Shown here piece by piece: positions 5,410-6,048 of a stretch of DNA of 6,048 bases (position 1 is the first letter of the stretch; the number at the start of each line of letters is the position of its first letter). The position numbers and the translations under genes are program-made. The notes beneath the pieces are model-generated. The model searched no databases and had not been told where the DNA came from. It worked only from the letters and a program-made list of their open reading frames with translations. The stretch lies in contig JBDREA010000080.1 in the NCBI GenBank assembly GCA_043820265.1, positions 1 to 6,048 of the forward strand, written 5' to 3'. Source of the DNA: JBDREA01 sp043820265 (GTDB lineage: Archaea > Altiarchaeota > Altiarchaeia > IMC4 > JBDREA01).

Positions 5410-5886
5410 TTATTTCTTCACCCAGTCTGCGAGCTCGATTATGTTTGTTCTGCCAGCGTTCTTTATGAGGACGAGGTTTCGTGCGGAAAGGTTTTTCAGC
5501 TCATAAGAGAGGGTGCTCTTTGAGATGCCGGTTTCGTGAAATATCTCTATTTGCTTGGTTTTGCGGTCTTTTGATGCGAGTAGGAGGTCGATTATCTGGC
5601 GTTGGTTTTCGTTTAAGGTTTTGAGGATCCCGTCTAAGACTTCGTTTTTTTCGGCTTTGGATTCATCTTCCTCGGTTTTCGGTGTAGGAGTGCTTGCACT
5701 ATCTGATGTGATCTTCGACTGCTCCAAGGCCAGTTCGAGTCTTTTGGTTTTTTCGTGTTCTTCAGTTAGCTTTTCTTCAAGAGCCTTACATCGCCTTTGG
5801 GCGTCGAGGTAGTTCTGATAGTAGAAGACCGGAAGAGTCGCTAGAACAAAGCCCAGAGTGAGAATGAGGGCTTGCAGTGGTTCCAT
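5410..5886 (-). CDS. Membrane-anchored winged-helix transcriptional regulator
   Basis: 158 residues. An N-terminal membrane segment (about 4-23, LQALILTLGFVLATLPVFYY) is followed by a charged coiled coil (about 28-58), a flexible Thr/Pro/Glu linker (60-82) and a C-terminal winged helix (about 84-158). In the last, NENQRQIIDLLLASK is the first helix, ISKSTLSYELKNLSARNLV (121-139) the recognition helix, and LIKNAGRTNIIEL the wing. This layout matches archaeal membrane-associated regulators such as COG2512, with DNA-binding part in the cytosol. No ligand domain is present, so any signal must come through the membrane segment, the coiled coil or a partner. It lies directly upstream of the 44-aa/466-aa unit on the same strand, with its own promoter. 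Its target is unproven. Confidence 0.83.
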   Translation of the reverse strand: MEPLQALILTLGFVLATLPVFYYQNYLDAQRRCKALEEKLTEEHEKTKRLELALEQSKITSDSASTPTPKTEEDESKAEKNEVLDGILKTLNENQRQIIDLLLASKDRKTKQIEIFHETGISKSTLSYELKNLSARNLVLIKNAGRTNIIELADWVKK

Positions 5887-5905
5887 GGTATCAAATTGTT
5901 TTTTG

Positions 5906-5916
5906 TTAAATAAATA
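5906..5916 (-). promoter_or_regulatory. TATA box for the winged-helix gene (leaderless transcript likely)
   Basis: TATTTATTTAA on the minus strand is centred about 25 bp before the ATG at 5886. At the normal archaeal spacing transcription would start at or within a few bases of the ATG, and no Shine-Dalgarno is present, so the mRNA is probably leaderless. Confidence 0.6.
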
Positions 5917-5917
5917 T

Positions 5918-5938
5918 CCCCACAGCTGAGCTGTGGGG
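5918..5938. repeat. Perfect palindrome, 10-bp arms; IS200/IS605-type terminal hairpin candidate
   Basis: CCCCACAGCT, one G, then AGCTGTGGGG. As single-stranded DNA or RNA it would form about nine pairs with a three-base loop. The GC-rich CCCCACAGC...GCTGTGGGG form is typical of the subterminal hairpins of IS200/IS605 elements, and it starts four bases after the stop of a TnpA-like C-terminus. It also touches the TATA box of the regulator, so it could act as terminator or operator instead. Confidence 0.6.
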
Positions 5939-5941
5939 TAT

Positions 5942-6048
5942 TCAGTGTGTTATGTAGTTGGTTATCGTAGTTTGTCCTGTTTTCTTCACACTGTGTTTTG
6001 TGCCGTGCGACATTCGGATGTAGTGTCTGACTGTCTTGCTGTTCACTG
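5942..6048 (-). CDS. C-terminal fragment, possibly IS200/IS605-family TnpA (Y1 HUH transposase)
   Basis: The minus strand is open from the window edge to TGA at 5942-5944, giving 34 complete codons that start VNSKTVRHYIRMSHG and end ITNYITH. The segment VNSKTVRHYI resembles the C-terminal helix of TnpA (pattern ...GNVs..tVrrYI..Q), where the Tyr is the nucleophile. Here the position four after Tyr is Ser, not the Gln usual in the family. The hairpin a few bases after the stop is where an element's right end would be. The stretch is too short for certainty; an unrelated protein end is possible. The rest of the gene lies beyond 6048. Confidence 0.4.
   Translation of the reverse strand, partial: VNSKTVRHYIRMSHGTKHSVKKTGQTTITNYITH

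Noticed and set aside
5117..5506. Plus-strand open frame of 129 codons across the intergenic region
   Set aside because: It runs antisense to the 44-aa gene, the promoter region and the regulator's 3' end; composition is Phe/Ser-rich and no start signal is present.
1..6048. CRISPR array, tRNA or rRNA genes, toxin-antitoxin or nuclease-based defence system
   Set aside because: No regularly spaced repeats, no cloverleaf or rRNA signature, and no nuclease, NTPase or toxin motif seen in any real frame.

Overview
The window looks archaeal. The transcription signals are archaeal: TTTTTATATA and TATTTATTTAA boxes lie at the right distance from starts, one gene appears leaderless, and GGAGGTG-type Shine-Dalgarno sites precede others. 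The proteins point the same way: an Alg7-like GlcNAc-1-phosphate transferase, a DUF354 protein, a membrane-anchored C-terminal winged-helix regulator, and membrane proteins with a pilin-like beta-rich extracellular domain of a kind I associate with small-genome (DPANN-like) archaea. That lineage guess is inference; no marker gene is present.

Plus strand, 1-2330: a compact glycan operon. It holds the 3' part of a UDP-GlcNAc:polyprenyl-phosphate GlcNAc-1-phosphate transferase, a PIG-L family zinc deacetylase 7 bp later, and a DUF354 GT-B-like protein whose GTG start overlaps the deacetylase stop. Together they suggest building a lipid-linked sugar and then deacetylating and/or extending it.

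Minus strand, 5886 down to 2332: an accessory locus. It reads, in transcription order: a membrane-anchored winged-helix regulator (5410-5886); an intergenic region with three tandem TTGGAC-type repeats beside a strong TATA box; a 44-residue protein (5104-5238); an 8-TM protein of 466 aa (3685-5085); a terminator-like hairpin; a 71-bp remnant or leader peptide; a 1-TM protein of 158 aa (3099-3575); and a multi-TM protein of 256 aa (2332-3102). The three membrane proteins share one ~110-residue domain with two conserved cysteines and a (D/E)RGTIRGPVE-like end, carried on different transmembrane scaffolds. The regulator, the repeats and the uncharacterised membrane family could form one envelope-associated system. 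This is the most interesting part of the window.

Right edge, 5906-6048: a 10-bp-arm palindrome follows the C-terminal 34 codons of a minus-strand gene resembling the end of an IS200/IS605 TnpA transposase. This is probably the end of an insertion sequence that now abuts the regulator's promoter.
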